Positions 34,829 through 45,115 of a DNA stretch of 64,000 bases are shown piece by piece; within the stretch, counting starts at the first letter, position 1, and the number at the start of each line of letters is the position of its first letter. Source of the DNA: DASYLJ01 sp964404165 (lineage in GTDB: Bacteria > Desulfobacterota > Binatia > DP-6); NCBI GenBank assembly GCA_964404165.1, contig CAYOIZ010000008.1:62001-126000 (forward strand), written 5' to 3'. Made by a program: the position numbers and the translations under genes. The notes beneath the pieces are model-generated. The model ran no database searches and was not told where the DNA came from. It worked only from the letters and a program-made list of their open reading frames with translations.

Positions 34829-36312
34829 CGCGCGTCGCGGGCGTCCTCGTGGCGGCGGGCTGCTACGCCGTCGCCTGCCCGCCGATCGACTGGAGCCTGG
34901 CCGCGTGGCTGGTGCCGGGCCTCCTGCTGACGTCGGTTCGCGGGGCGTCGCCGCGACGCGCGTTCGCGCTGGCGGTGCCGTTCTCGCTGGCGTTGGGTTG
35001 GGCCATCACCGGGTGGCTGCGGCACGCGTCGCTGGCGTACTTCGGCTTCGATGAGGGCCTCGCCGCGGCCTTCGCGGTTGCGGTGTGGGTCGGTTACGGG
35101 GTCGTCCCGTTCGGCATCCTGCTGGCCTGCTGGGCGGTGGTGGCGCCCAGGGCCTCGGCGCGGCTGCGTCCCTGGGCCGGCGCGTGGCTGTGGGTGGCGA
35201 TGGAGCTGGGCCGGACGCATCTCTTCACGGGACTGCCGTGGGAGCTGCTCGGACATACGCAGTACCGCAACCTCGTCGTGGCGCAGATCGCCGAGCTCGG
35301 CGGGGTCTACGCGGTGTCGTTCCTGGTTGCGCTCGTGAGCCTCGCGGGTGCGGAGGCGCTGGCCGGTGGCCTCACCGTCCGGGAGCGTGCCGGCCGACTC
35401 GCGCCGGCGATCGGCGCGCTCGCCCTGGTCCTGACCTGGGGGCTGGCCTCGGCGAGGACCGGCGACGGCGACGGGGCGTCCGTGCGCATCGCCCTGGTGC
35501 AGGGAAGCGTTCCGAACGAGTTCCGATGGAAGCGGGCCTTCGTCGAGCGGAACCTCGGCGTCTATTCACGGCTGACCCGACGTGCGACGGACGATACCCC
35601 CGACCTGATCGTCTGGCCCGAGAACGCGGTCGATCTCTACCTCGATCGCGAGCCCATGGTGCGTTCGCAGATCGCGCCGCTCGCGGGGCGTGCGCGATGG
35701 GGGCTGTTGCTCGGGGGCCCGCGGCTCCTCGACGACGGCTCCGCGCGCAACTCGGCCTATCTGCTCGCCGCCACCGGTGAGGTGGGCGCGACGTACGACA
35801 AGCGCCGGCTCGTTCCCTTCGCCGAATACGACCCGTTCGGCGGCGACAGCGTCGGTCGTCCCGACGAGCCGATCTACACGCCGGGGACGACGGACGCCCC
35901 GCTGCCCGTGGGAGCCCTGCGCCTCGGCACCACCATCTGCTACGAGATCCTCTTCCCGGGCCTGGTGCGCGAGCTGGTCCGCCAGGGCGCCGACGTGCTC
36001 GTCAATCTCGCCAACGATTCCTGGTTGGACGACGGTGCCGGCGTCGCGCCGGACCAACACCTGTCGATGGCGGTGTTCCGGGCCATCGAGACACGGCGCT
36101 ATCTCGTGCGTGCGTCGGCGAGCGGTACGTCGGCATTCGTCGACCCCGGCGGCGGGATCTACGACCGCCTTCCCCGCGGCAGCGCGGGGGCGTTGGTGGC
36201 GGCCGTGCGTCCGCGGACGGGCCTCACCCCCTACGTCCGATGGGGTGACTGGTGGGTGGCGGTCGTCGCCGCGCTGTTGCTGGTCGTGGCGCGTCCGTGG
36301 GAGCACGCATGA
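34825..36312 (+). CDS. lnt: Apolipoprotein N-acyltransferase
   Basis: 495 residues. The N-terminal 210 residues hold about six membrane helices; the C-terminal part is a nitrilase-type domain. The catalytic triad is complete: Glu266 in VWPENAV, Lys326 in TYDKRRLVPFAEYDP, Cys372 in TICYEILFPG. It adds the third acyl chain to outer-membrane-destined lipoproteins at the inner membrane. It overlaps both neighbours by four bases and is placed between two sensor kinases, an unusual location. Confidence 0.95.
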   Translation: MTRVAGVLVAAGCYAVACPPIDWSLAAWLVPGLLLTSVRGASPRRAFALAVPFSLALGWAITGWLRHASLAYFGFDEGLAAAFAVAVWVGYGVVPFGILLACWAVVAPRASARLRPWAGAWLWVAMELGRTHLFTGLPWELLGHTQYRNLVVAQIAELGGVYAVSFLVALVSLAGAEALAGGLTVRERAGRLAPAIGALALVLTWGLASARTGDGDGASVRIALVQGSVPNEFRWKRAFVERNLGVYSRLTRRATDDTPDLIVWPENAVDLYLDREPMVRSQIAPLAGRARWGLLLGGPRLLDDGSARNSAYLLAATGEVGATYDKRRLVPFAEYDPFGGDSVGRPDEPIYTPGTTDAPLPVGALRLGTTICYEILFPGLVRELVRQGADVLVNLANDSWLDDGAGVAPDQHLSMAVFRAIETRRYLVRASASGTSAFVDPGGGIYDRLPRGSAGALVAAVRPRTGLTPYVRWGDWWVAVVAALLLVVARPWEHA

Positions 36313-38888
36313 CGGCGGCCCACAGTCGGCGAGCCCTCGCGTGCGTGGCCGCGTCGTTCGCGACGCTGCTCGTGGTGATCGCCGTCAATACGTCGGGCTG
36401 GGTCGGGCGCACGTTTCCGGGCTTCTTCGTCATGGCCAACGGCGTGGTGGCATCGATCGCCCTGCCGGAGTGGCGTCAGGACGATCCGATGCTGCCCTTC
36501 CAGCTCGAGGTGACCGCGGTGGACGGCGCGCCCGTCCGCGGCGGGCCCGCGGTCTACGAGGTCGTCGCGCGAACCCCACCCGGAACGCGCCACACCTATC
36601 TCGTGCAGGACGCGCGTGGCGTGACGCGCACCGTAGCCGTGCCGTCACGGCAGTTCTCGCGCACCGACTACCTCCTGATCTTCGGCGTCTACCTGCTGAC
36701 GAGCGTCGCCTTCCTGAGCCTCGGCCTGCTCGTGCCGTACCTGAAGCCGCGCGATCCGACGGCGGTGGGATTTGCCATCCCCTGCCTGCTGACGGGGCTC
36801 TTCATCCTGACGGCGTGCGATCTCTACGGTCCATCCTGGTTCTTCCGCCTCCATGTCGCCGCCGAGGCGCTGCTGGCGCCGGCGTTCGTGCATCTGAGCC
36901 TGGTCTTCCCGCGCGACCGGCTGCGGCACCGGCGGATGCAGCGGCTGGCGATCGTCTACGCACCGTTCGTCGTGCTGGCCGTCCTCTACGAGCGCGTCCT
37001 CTACGATCCGGCCGCCTACACCAGCGTCCATCTGCTGGCGACGGCCACGCACGGTCTGGCTGCCGCTGTCATCATCGGGGTGGGCGCGTTCGACCTGCTG
37101 ACCAGCCGCTCGCCCCTGGTGCGCCGGCGTATCGGCATCGTGACGCTCGGCATCCTCGGTGGCTTCGCCCTGCCGGGGATCCTCATGGTGTGGTCCGCCG
37201 CGACCGGTGGTGCGGTGGCGATCAATGCGGGGGCGTTCACGGCCTTCGTGTTCCCGCTCTGCCTTGCCTACGCCGTCGTCAAACAGAACCTGTTCGATCT
37301 GGACGTGGTCCTGCGCCGGGCCGTCACCTACGCGATCGTCGTCGTGCTGGTGTGCCTGGCCTACATGGGGACCTTCTGGCTCCTGCAGCGGACGATCCTC
37401 GCGTCCCTGTGGGGATCGCCGTTGCCCATCGCCGCGCTCAACGTGGTCCTGCTGCTCGTGCTCGCGCCGGTGCAGGCGCGGGTCCAGGCGGCCGTCGACC
37501 GACTGTTCTTCCGTGGCAGCTACGATCCCGAGAGCGAGCTCTCCGACCTGAGCCATCGCCTGTCGGCCGCGCAGACCGAGGCGCAGGTGCGTGCGGCCCT
37601 GGGCGTGGTGCTCGGGCGGGCGCTCGCGCCACGCTTCCTCCGCCTCGCGCGCTATGGCGACGGCCGGTTGGTGGAAACGGACGGTCGGTCGCTCGCGTTG
37701 CCGTCGAAGATGGCGACGGCGCTGCGCACTCGCGGCATCGTGACGCCGTACGACGTCGACCAGTGGGCGGACGCGTCCTCGCGCACGGTCTGGGAACAGC
37801 TCGACGCCGAGCTGCTCCTCGCCGTCGCGAGCGACCAGGACCTGCTCGGGGCCGTCTTCGTGGGAGCGCGTGAGAGCGGTCGACCGTATCGGGTGCTCGA
37901 CATGGTGTTCCTGCGCGCCGCCGCCGGGCAGGTCGCGCTCGGTGTGCGCAACGCCGAAGCCTTCGGTCGCCTCGAGGAGCTCAACGCGAGCCTGGAAGCG
38001 CAGGTGTCGCAGCGCACCGCCGATCTGGAGCGCGCGAACGGCGAGGTGCAGCGGTCGCTCGCCGAGCTGCAGCTGGCCTATGCGCAGCTCGAGCGGAGCC
38101 AGCAGAGCCTGGTGCGGATCGACCGCCTCGCCACGCTCGGACGCGTGGCCGCCGGCGTGGCCCACGAGGTGAACACGCCGCTCGCCGCGGTGATGAACGA
38201 GCTGGCGCTGCTGCAGCGGCTCGCGCGCGAATACCAGGACTCGATCGGCGATCCCGTCGTCACCGCGGAGGACCACCACGCGATCGCGGCCGAGCTCGAA
38301 CGTGGCGTCGCGGCGGCGACCGCGTGGGCGAAGAAGGCGGCGGCCTACATCCGTCGCATGAAGCTGCACAGCCGCGAACCGGGCACGCCCACGACGACGC
38401 CCTTCGCCGTGCGTGCCGTGGTGGAGGACGTCCGGGGGCTTCTCGAGCATCGCCTGCGCGCCCTCGATTGTCGCATCGAGCTGCACGAGAGCGCCCCGGG
38501 GACGACCTTGCGGGGTGATGCGACGCGGCTCGGCCAGGTGCTGGTGAATCTCGTGGCCAACGCGCTCGACGCGTACGAGGATTCGGGGCGGCCTGCGACG
38601 CCGATCGTGATCCGGGCGCGTGCGGACGCGTCGGGCACGGTGCTCGAGGTCGAGGACGGCGCCGGCGGTATGGCGCCCGACGTGGCCGCGCGCGTGTTCG
38701 ACGAGCTCTACACGACGAAGGAGCCGGGCCGAGGCACGGGGCTGGGGTTGTGGATCTCGCGGAGCCTGGTCGAGGAGGCATTCGGGGGAACGCTCGTCCT
38801 GGAGACGGAGGAAGGCGCGGGCAGTCGCTTCGTCATCACGGTCCCCGCCGGCAGCGAGGAGCGGGCCCGACCTCGCCATGTGGCGTGA
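36309..38888 (+). CDS. Membrane sensor histidine kinase
   Basis: 859 residues. An N-terminal membrane helix precedes a PDZ-like periplasmic segment (LEVTAVDGAPVRGGPAVYEVV), then about seven membrane helices (residues about 118-390) ending FDLDVVLRRAVTYAIVV. A GAF-like region and a coiled coil (LEAQVSQRTADLERANGEVQRSL) lead to HisKA with His619 in AGVAHEVNTPLAAVMNEL and a HATPase domain (NLVANALDAYED, GRGTGLGLWIS). It probably signals to a receiver elsewhere, perhaps that of the hybrid kinase two genes upstream. ATGA overlap with lnt. Confidence 0.9.
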   Translation: MTAAHSRRALACVAASFATLLVVIAVNTSGWVGRTFPGFFVMANGVVASIALPEWRQDDPMLPFQLEVTAVDGAPVRGGPAVYEVVARTPPGTRHTYLVQDARGVTRTVAVPSRQFSRTDYLLIFGVYLLTSVAFLSLGLLVPYLKPRDPTAVGFAIPCLLTGLFILTACDLYGPSWFFRLHVAAEALLAPAFVHLSLVFPRDRLRHRRMQRLAIVYAPFVVLAVLYERVLYDPAAYTSVHLLATATHGLAAAVIIGVGAFDLLTSRSPLVRRRIGIVTLGILGGFALPGILMVWSAATGGAVAINAGAFTAFVFPLCLAYAVVKQNLFDLDVVLRRAVTYAIVVVLVCLAYMGTFWLLQRTILASLWGSPLPIAALNVVLLLVLAPVQARVQAAVDRLFFRGSYDPESELSDLSHRLSAAQTEAQVRAALGVVLGRALAPRFLRLARYGDGRLVETDGRSLALPSKMATALRTRGIVTPYDVDQWADASSRTVWEQLDAELLLAVASDQDLLGAVFVGARESGRPYRVLDMVFLRAAAGQVALGVRNAEAFGRLEELNASLEAQVSQRTADLERANGEVQRSLAELQLAYAQLERSQQSLVRIDRLATLGRVAAGVAHEVNTPLAAVMNELALLQRLAREYQDSIGDPVVTAEDHHAIAAELERGVAAATAWAKKAAAYIRRMKLHSREPGTPTTTPFAVRAVVEDVRGLLEHRLRALDCRIELHESAPGTTLRGDATRLGQVLVNLVANALDAYEDSGRPATPIVIRARADASGTVLEVEDGAGGMAPDVAARVFDELYTTKEPGRGTGLGLWISRSLVEEAFGGTLVLETEEGAGSRFVITVPAGSEERARPRHVA

Positions 38889-39026
38889 GGGGTGCCGGTA
38901 CCCGCGTGACGCCGCGACGATGTGTCGACGGTCCTCCATCTAGGGAGTTGCCGGAGCATCAAGCGTGGATAGTGGATCTCAAATTGCACTCACCGTCGGT
39001 TCCACCGCGTAGTCGAGGAGCCGCTC

Positions 39027-40364
39027 ATGCGCCGGAGTCCGTTCATTCTCGTCCTGGGAGCCGTCGGCACGCTGATGTGTCGTGTGCCGGCCGCCGATGC
39101 CGGGTGTGGGTGCGAGAAGGCCCCACCGGCAGTCGCCGCGGTCCGCCCGGCGTTCGCCTCCCCGGGCGACGAGGTCTCCATCTTTGCCGCGGGGCTCGTC
39201 GAGGGCGCCGCGTACACCGTGGCCTTCGGCGGCCTTGGTGGCGCGGAGGTCCCGGCGACCGCGATCGTGCGTCGCGATCTGGCAGACGGCGTCGCGAAGG
39301 CGCAGCTCGTCGTCGCCGCGCCGGCGCTCCCCCCCGGACCGACGCAGCTGTCGGTGACCGCGGTGGCGGGTGGCGCCGTCCTGCTCGACGTCGCGTCGAG
39401 CGACTTCACGATGCTGCAGGCGGCCGTCGAGCTCGGCAACCGCAACGGGAAGACCATCGCGCGCTGCTACCGTGCCGCCGTCGGCGCCGACGGCGTGGCG
39501 TACTTTCCGCTCGACATCTCCGGCATCGTGGATCGCATGATCTTCAGCGGCGTGGGCAAGGGCGGATTTCCGCTGCACTTCGGCGCCGAGGACATCGTCA
39601 TCTACAACACCCAGGGCGTGCTGATGCAGCTCCTCGGACCGGACGCCGCGGGTATCTATTCGATCGAGGACGTCGACGACGAGTCACCGCCGAACGCCGA
39701 AGAGCAGGGCCCGAGCAGCTTCCGGCTCACCTACGATCGACACGAGTTCCAGACCTACCAGACGCTGCACACGACCGATCCGAACTACCTGCTCGATCCG
39801 CTGGACCCGAACTGGCACGTGGACGGGACGCGCCACGTCGATCACTACCATCTCGTGGTGGCGATCACCGGCATCTTCAAGGGCGGGACGGTTCCGGAGG
39901 CGCCGAGCGCGGGACCCTTCGTCCTGCGTCTGGCGACGACCGTCGCCGACGATCCCAACGGGCATGTCGCGGTCACGCGCATCGACTGGAGCGACGATTG
40001 CGGGCCGGCACCGGTCGATGGCACCACGACCACCACGACGCTGCCGCCCGGCGACGGGACCTGCGCGACCTGCGACGATGCGGCCGGCCTGTGTGGCGAT
40101 GCGACGATCGCCGCCTGCGACGGTGTCACGATACCGGCGGCCGTCGGTCGCAGCCTCGTGAAGGGCTGTCGGCTCCTCGAGCGCGCCGATGGCGCCGCCG
40201 GCCGCCGTCGGCGGCGGCTCGTGACGAAGCTCGGACGCATGCTCGACCGGACGGAATCGTGGCTCGGACGTCCCGCGGCGACGCGTGAGATGTCCGCCAC
40301 GTGCCTGGAGGCGATCGCTGCGGCCGTCGACGATCTGCGCGGTGGAATGGCCGGCGTGCCGTAG
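39027..40364 (+). CDS. Secreted protein with IPT-like start and TTTTTLP linker
   Basis: 445 residues, ribosome site GAGGAG. A signal peptide (FILVLGAVGTLMCRVPAADA) is followed by a region with an IPT/TIG-like opening (VRPAFASPGDEVSIFAAGL), a central beta-rich domain with YHLVVAITGIFKG, and then a GTTTTTTLPPGDG linker near residue 333. After the linker come Cys pairs and a helical module (VKGCRLLERADG, RRRLVTKLGRMLDRTESWL, SATCLEAIAAAVDDL). The same linker and related helical tails occur in two other secreted proteins of this window. Function unknown. Confidence 0.75.
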   Translation: MRRSPFILVLGAVGTLMCRVPAADAGCGCEKAPPAVAAVRPAFASPGDEVSIFAAGLVEGAAYTVAFGGLGGAEVPATAIVRRDLADGVAKAQLVVAAPALPPGPTQLSVTAVAGGAVLLDVASSDFTMLQAAVELGNRNGKTIARCYRAAVGADGVAYFPLDISGIVDRMIFSGVGKGGFPLHFGAEDIVIYNTQGVLMQLLGPDAAGIYSIEDVDDESPPNAEEQGPSSFRLTYDRHEFQTYQTLHTTDPNYLLDPLDPNWHVDGTRHVDHYHLVVAITGIFKGGTVPEAPSAGPFVLRLATTVADDPNGHVAVTRIDWSDDCGPAPVDGTTTTTTLPPGDGTCATCDDAAGLCGDATIAACDGVTIPAAVGRSLVKGCRLLERADGAAGRRRRRLVTKLGRMLDRTESWLGRPAATREMSATCLEAIAAAVDDLRGGMAGVP

Positions 40365-40367
40365 ACG

Positions 40368-40955
40368 TCAGCGCAGGCCGGCCCGGTAGAACGGGACGAG
40401 GAATCCGGCGATGGCGTTCACGCGCGCCTTCTCGTCGGCGTCGGGATCCCAGGTGCCCAGCACGAGCGAGGTGAGGGTCGTGCGTGCGGCGTCGCCGGCC
40501 GCGACACCCGCCTGTGCCAGGTTCATGTCGACGGTGGCTCGCGCGTTGCGCCGGCGCGCGTCGCGATCGACGCCGGCGGGAGGCGTGCCGTCGCCGAACC
40601 GCTCCACCAGGGCGTCGGCGACGGCCTGGTCGGCGTCGAAGGCCAGCGTGAGGAACCGGGGGATGGAAGCCGGCCCCGACCGATAGCCGCGGCCGACGGC
40701 GGCGATCGTCGCAACGACGTCGGGCGAGTCGTCGAGGTTGCGCAGGCGCACCGCCGCGAGGACGGCGGTCGCCATCGCGTCGGTCGCAGCGGGGAGGTCG
40801 CGTGCGGCCGCGGTGGCGCCGCGCGCCGCCGGAACGGCGGTCGAACGGGCCCGCTTCGGTTTGGTTGCCTTGACCGTGGCGGTGGTCTTCCGCTTCGCCG
40901 CGGGCTTGGATCTCGCGGTCGTGCGGTCCCCGCCCGTCGCCTTCGCCTTTGCCAT
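40368..40955 (-). CDS. Hypothetical protein with histone-H1-like N-terminus
   Basis: 195 residues. The first 50 are Lys/Ala/Arg/Pro-rich (KPAAKRKTTATVKATKPKRA), like H1-type DNA-binding tails. The rest is helical with VDMNLAQAGVAAGDAARTTLTSLVLGTWDPDADEK; no domain recognised. Its stop lies three bases from the stop of the convergent secreted protein gene. Confidence 0.65.
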   Translation of the reverse strand: MAKAKATGGDRTTARSKPAAKRKTTATVKATKPKRARSTAVPAARGATAAARDLPAATDAMATAVLAAVRLRNLDDSPDVVATIAAVGRGYRSGPASIPRFLTLAFDADQAVADALVERFGDGTPPAGVDRDARRRNARATVDMNLAQAGVAAGDAARTTLTSLVLGTWDPDADEKARVNAIAGFLVPFYRAGLR

Positions 40956-40971
40956 CGTCCACCCCCGTCGA

Positions 40972-43188
40972 TCAGAGCGTCTTCAGCAGGGTCTTCATGT
41001 CCCGGGCGATCGGCTCACCGAGCGCCTGCAGCGCGTCCCGCGTCGCCTGCGGAATGATCTTCGTCCCGGTGCGCGAGCGGACGCGGAAGTTGAAGCTCAC
41101 CATCTTGCGGAAGCCCTTGTGCAGGGAGTTCTTCACCTTCTTGCGCTTGCCCCCGACCAGGCGCTGCGCGGTGCGCGTCTTGTCGAGCGCCTTCACCGAC
41201 GCCCGCTCGAGCTGCGCCTTGGTCTTGCCGAGATCCTGCGCGCCTTTCACCAGGGCGACGAGCTTCTCCAGGCGACAGATGATCGACTCGAACGTCGCCG
41301 CGTCCGGACCGTCGCATCCGGTCGGCAGGGTGGTCGTCGTCGTGCCGCCGGGGCCGAGCACCACGGTGCGTGTCGCCGGCGGCGGCTCGCACGAGTTGCT
41401 GCAGAGGCCGAGGTTCTCGTTCTCGGTGGAGCAGACGCGACAGAAGCCGGCGTCGCTGTCGAAGAAGCAGCTCGCGTTCAGACCGTCGCCCGCACCCTGC
41501 CAGGCGATGGCGCACGACACCTGATCGTCGGCCAGGAACTCGCAGCCCGCCGACGACAGGTCGCCGGTGAAGATGGTGCGCGACGCGTCGTCGCAGCCGC
41601 CGCAGTCGTTGGGGCAGGGATCCTCGCCCATCTCGTTGCGCCCGCAGCCGATGCAGGTGCTCGGCGTCTCGGCGAGGCAGACCGCGGCGCGGCCGTTGCG
41701 GTCGAAGTACCACGCCTCGTTGCAGGCCTCGGCGTCACCGGCGAGCGTGCTGCAGAGCGTGCTGTCGGGGCCGCCGAGGCCGGTCGGGTGTGCCGGGTTC
41801 TTGCACGTGATGTCGCGGCACTGGTCCTCGGCGAGGACCTCCATCGTGCCGGCGCTGCCGATGAAGTAGCCCGGGCTGTCGTTGTTGAGCGTCTGGAGGA
41901 TCGCGTCGCTCACGTTCGGGAGCCGGGAGACACCGGTGGGCGTGAGCTCGAGCCCGTCACGGCAGGTATTCCCGTTGCGCGACGACACGCCGGGCAGCAC
42001 CGCGCCCAGCCAGGCGAAGCCCCGCTCGAGTCGTCCCTGCGCGTGGACGAACAGTCCACCGCCACCGGCGACGAAGGTGGCGAGCTCGGTGGAGCGCGCG
42101 TTCACCGCCGCGACCTGCAACGTCGTGATGCCGGCGTGCGGCCCGTCGGTCTCCTGACTCGGCATGTAGACGATACCGGCGTCGCCGATCTTCGGTGTCC
42201 CGGTGCCGGCGAAGAACGCGTCGATGGCGTCGAGCTCGGTGATGGTGGTGCGGCTCCAGCCAAGGCCGGGGAGCGTGGACTCGTCGAAACCGTGGTCGAA
42301 GCCGCCGGCGGCGGTCGTCTGGTTGCAGCCGATGCAGACGGCCACCTTCTTGCCGTTCGTCACCAGTGACCCGACGCGATCGAAGCCGTCCTGGATGAAG
42401 AGGAAGCCGCCCTGATTCACCTCGGTGCCGTCGTAGTAGAAGCACTGCGCCGGCACGAAGCCTTCGGCAAGGTACCAGGTGGATTCGCAGGCGCTCTGGT
42501 TGTCGGACAATGCGACGCAGCCGTCGTCGCCGAACCCGTTGGCGTAGGTGGTGCGGGCGGGGTTGTCGCAGGTGACGCACGTGTTGGTGCAGGCGTTTGC
42601 CAGTCGCTCGCCGACGCCGCAGGCGTGGCACTCACCGGCGGCGTAGAAGCAGGTGACGGGCACGCCGTTGGAGGAGAGCTGATAGGCCGTCTCGCAGGTC
42701 GCCTGGTTGCCGTCGTACGCGCGGCACGAGTCGGGAAACGAGCCGCCCGCGAAGGTGATGCGGGCGCCGTCGCGGCAGGGCAGGCAGGAATTCGTGCAGA
42801 GGCTGTTCAGCTGGTTGTCGGCGACGCAGACGGAGCAGATCCCGGCCTGGTAGTAGCAGCTGAAGGGCACGTTCTGCTGGGTGGTCTGCCAGGCGTCTTC
42901 GCAGGCGGCCTGGTTGCCGTCGAACTGCGAGCATCCGGTGGTGGTGTTGTCGCCGGCGAACGTGGGTCGGCCGTCGTCCTGACAGACGGTGCAGTCGTTC
43001 TGGCAGAGGCCGGCGAGGTCGCGGTCGGCGTTGCAGCCGCGGCACAGGTTGGCGTCGAAGCTGCCGTACGCATCGGGGGCGAGCCCGTCGATCAGCATCG
43101 GCCCGTCCGCCCGCGCCCCGCGGGGGATCGTCAGGGCCAGGAGCAGGAGGAACAGCAGGCGCGGACGATCGGACGAGGTACGACGCAT
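40972..43188 (-). CDS. Secreted Cys-rich repeat protein with amidotransferase-like middle domain
   Basis: 738 residues from the ATG at 43188. A signal peptide (LLFLLLLALTIPRGARA) is followed by at least three tandem repeats of about 65-75 residues with the pattern C-x2-C, C-x3-C-x2-C, TFAG, C-x-FDGNQAACE and VP-x2-C-x-Y-x2-G-C, and one or two more near the end. The middle (about 245-420) resembles a ThuA/GATase-like fold (IDAFFAGTGTPKIGDAGIVYMPS, TFVAGGGGLFVHAQG). The C-terminus has a GTTTTTLPTG linker and a Lys-rich helical module. The open frame extends to 45237, but only as shadow of the next gene. Function unknown. Confidence 0.8.
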   Translation of the reverse strand: MRRTSSDRPRLLFLLLLALTIPRGARADGPMLIDGLAPDAYGSFDANLCRGCNADRDLAGLCQNDCTVCQDDGRPTFAGDNTTTGCSQFDGNQAACEDAWQTTQQNVPFSCYYQAGICSVCVADNQLNSLCTNSCLPCRDGARITFAGGSFPDSCRAYDGNQATCETAYQLSSNGVPVTCFYAAGECHACGVGERLANACTNTCVTCDNPARTTYANGFGDDGCVALSDNQSACESTWYLAEGFVPAQCFYYDGTEVNQGGFLFIQDGFDRVGSLVTNGKKVAVCIGCNQTTAAGGFDHGFDESTLPGLGWSRTTITELDAIDAFFAGTGTPKIGDAGIVYMPSQETDGPHAGITTLQVAAVNARSTELATFVAGGGGLFVHAQGRLERGFAWLGAVLPGVSSRNGNTCRDGLELTPTGVSRLPNVSDAILQTLNNDSPGYFIGSAGTMEVLAEDQCRDITCKNPAHPTGLGGPDSTLCSTLAGDAEACNEAWYFDRNGRAAVCLAETPSTCIGCGRNEMGEDPCPNDCGGCDDASRTIFTGDLSSAGCEFLADDQVSCAIAWQGAGDGLNASCFFDSDAGFCRVCSTENENLGLCSNSCEPPPATRTVVLGPGGTTTTTLPTGCDGPDAATFESIICRLEKLVALVKGAQDLGKTKAQLERASVKALDKTRTAQRLVGGKRKKVKNSLHKGFRKMVSFNFRVRSRTGTKIIPQATRDALQALGEPIARDMKTLLKTL

Positions 43189-43250
43189 GCCCGTCCCTAC
43201 GGCCGGAGTGGGGATGGGGTCAAGGAGTTCTTGCCAGCCGGCAAGTTGGC

Positions 43251-44321
43251 TCACTGGCGCCGCAACGATGGCGCCGCACGCCCGCACACCAGCGGCAGAT
43301 CGAGGTAGGTCCTGATCCCCGGCTCCGCCCCGCACACGTACGGGATCGCGTTCACGCAGTGCATGGCCGTCGCCACGATGCCGCGGTTCCGCGCCAGGCC
43401 TTCGGCGATCGACGCCGGATGCAGCTCGTGGAACGTGGTCCGGACCGGTGGGTCGCCGCGAATCTCGACCTCGAAGCGCTCGCCCTCGGGGCCGAAGCGC
43501 CAGGGTGGATCGAGGTGCTCCTCGCCCATGAACCAGTTGGTGCGCACGGTGACGAACGGCGCCCCGTCGATCGTGCCCTCCCACGTGAAGCGATGCGCCG
43601 CGATGCGGCCGGGCGGGATGGGCCCGATCGGAGAGTCGATGGGCGCCGTCGCGACGGCGACCTCGTGGCGTGTGCGCTTCTCGGGGTCGAGCCGCGCGCC
43701 GAGCGCGTGGGCCACCATGTCGATCGACTGGCCGAAGCCGATGCCGAGGAACGCCAGCATCGGGCTCTGCGCCGCCTCCTCGGGCGTCTTCCCGAAGAGC
43801 ATGATGTCGCGCACCACGTCGACGGCACCGTAGGTGCGCAGATCGGAGAACTCCTCGGCGCGCACGTGCGTCACCGCGCGCGACAGGGCGGAGAGCATCA
43901 GCGGAAAGCGCTCGGTGATGCCGCCGGGATGGATGCCCGTCCCGTGCAGCGTGACGCCGCCGTCGCGACACGCCGCTTCCACGTCCGCGACGTCGACCGT
44001 CCCCCAGGGAAAGAACCAGCCGAGTGGCGTGACGACGTTCTTCCCCGAGCGCAGGATGCGCACCACGTCGTCCGTCTGCGCCATGATCGGGCTGTAGAGG
44101 ACGCAGTCGGCCTCGAGGGCGAGGAGGGCGTCGACGTCCGTGGTCGCCGTGACGCCGAGCGGTCCGATGCCGGCGATGTCGCCCGCGTCGCGCCCGGCCT
44201 TGGTGCGGCTGTGGACCCAGCAGCCGACCAGCTCGAGCTCGGGATGGTCGGCGATGCCTTCGATCGCGGCGCGGCCGACGCCGCCGGTGGCCCACTGGAT
44301 GACGCGCAGGGGGGTCGACAT
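43251..44321 (-). CDS. Dihydrodipicolinate-reductase-like oxidoreductase
   Basis: 356 residues from the ATG at 44321. N-terminal Rossmann fold: LRVIQWATGGVGRAAIEGI, then VHSRTKAGRDAGDIAG. The rest fits the DapB-like/diaminopentanoate-dehydrogenase-like group (LYSPIMAQTDDVVRILRSGKNVVTPLG, GTGIHPGGITERFPLML with a catalytic His-Pro-Gly). It is an NAD(P)-dependent enzyme whose substrate cannot be assigned; true DapB is shorter (about 270 residues). Confidence 0.82.
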   Translation of the reverse strand: MSTPLRVIQWATGGVGRAAIEGIADHPELELVGCWVHSRTKAGRDAGDIAGIGPLGVTATTDVDALLALEADCVLYSPIMAQTDDVVRILRSGKNVVTPLGWFFPWGTVDVADVEAACRDGGVTLHGTGIHPGGITERFPLMLSALSRAVTHVRAEEFSDLRTYGAVDVVRDIMLFGKTPEEAAQSPMLAFLGIGFGQSIDMVAHALGARLDPEKRTRHEVAVATAPIDSPIGPIPPGRIAAHRFTWEGTIDGAPFVTVRTNWFMGEEHLDPPWRFGPEGERFEVEIRGDPPVRTTFHELHPASIAEGLARNRGIVATAMHCVNAIPYVCGAEPGIRTYLDLPLVCGRAAPSLRRQ

Positions 44322-44388
44322 GACGACCGAGTGACACGCGGGCGGGCGTCTCGGCAAGGCTCGGGGCGTTCGTGTAGGGAGGGTCGCC

Positions 44389-44979
<591 letters not shown>

Positions 44980-45115
44980 CGCTCGCGGCCGAGGCGGAGC
45001 CCCCGCCCAGTGGCGTCGGCGCGTGCGGTCTGTTTCTCTGGGCGAGGAATGGCAGAACCGGTCACCTCGAGTCGCGGCACGAATCCCATTCCGACATGGC
45101 CACGCGCGGGACGTC

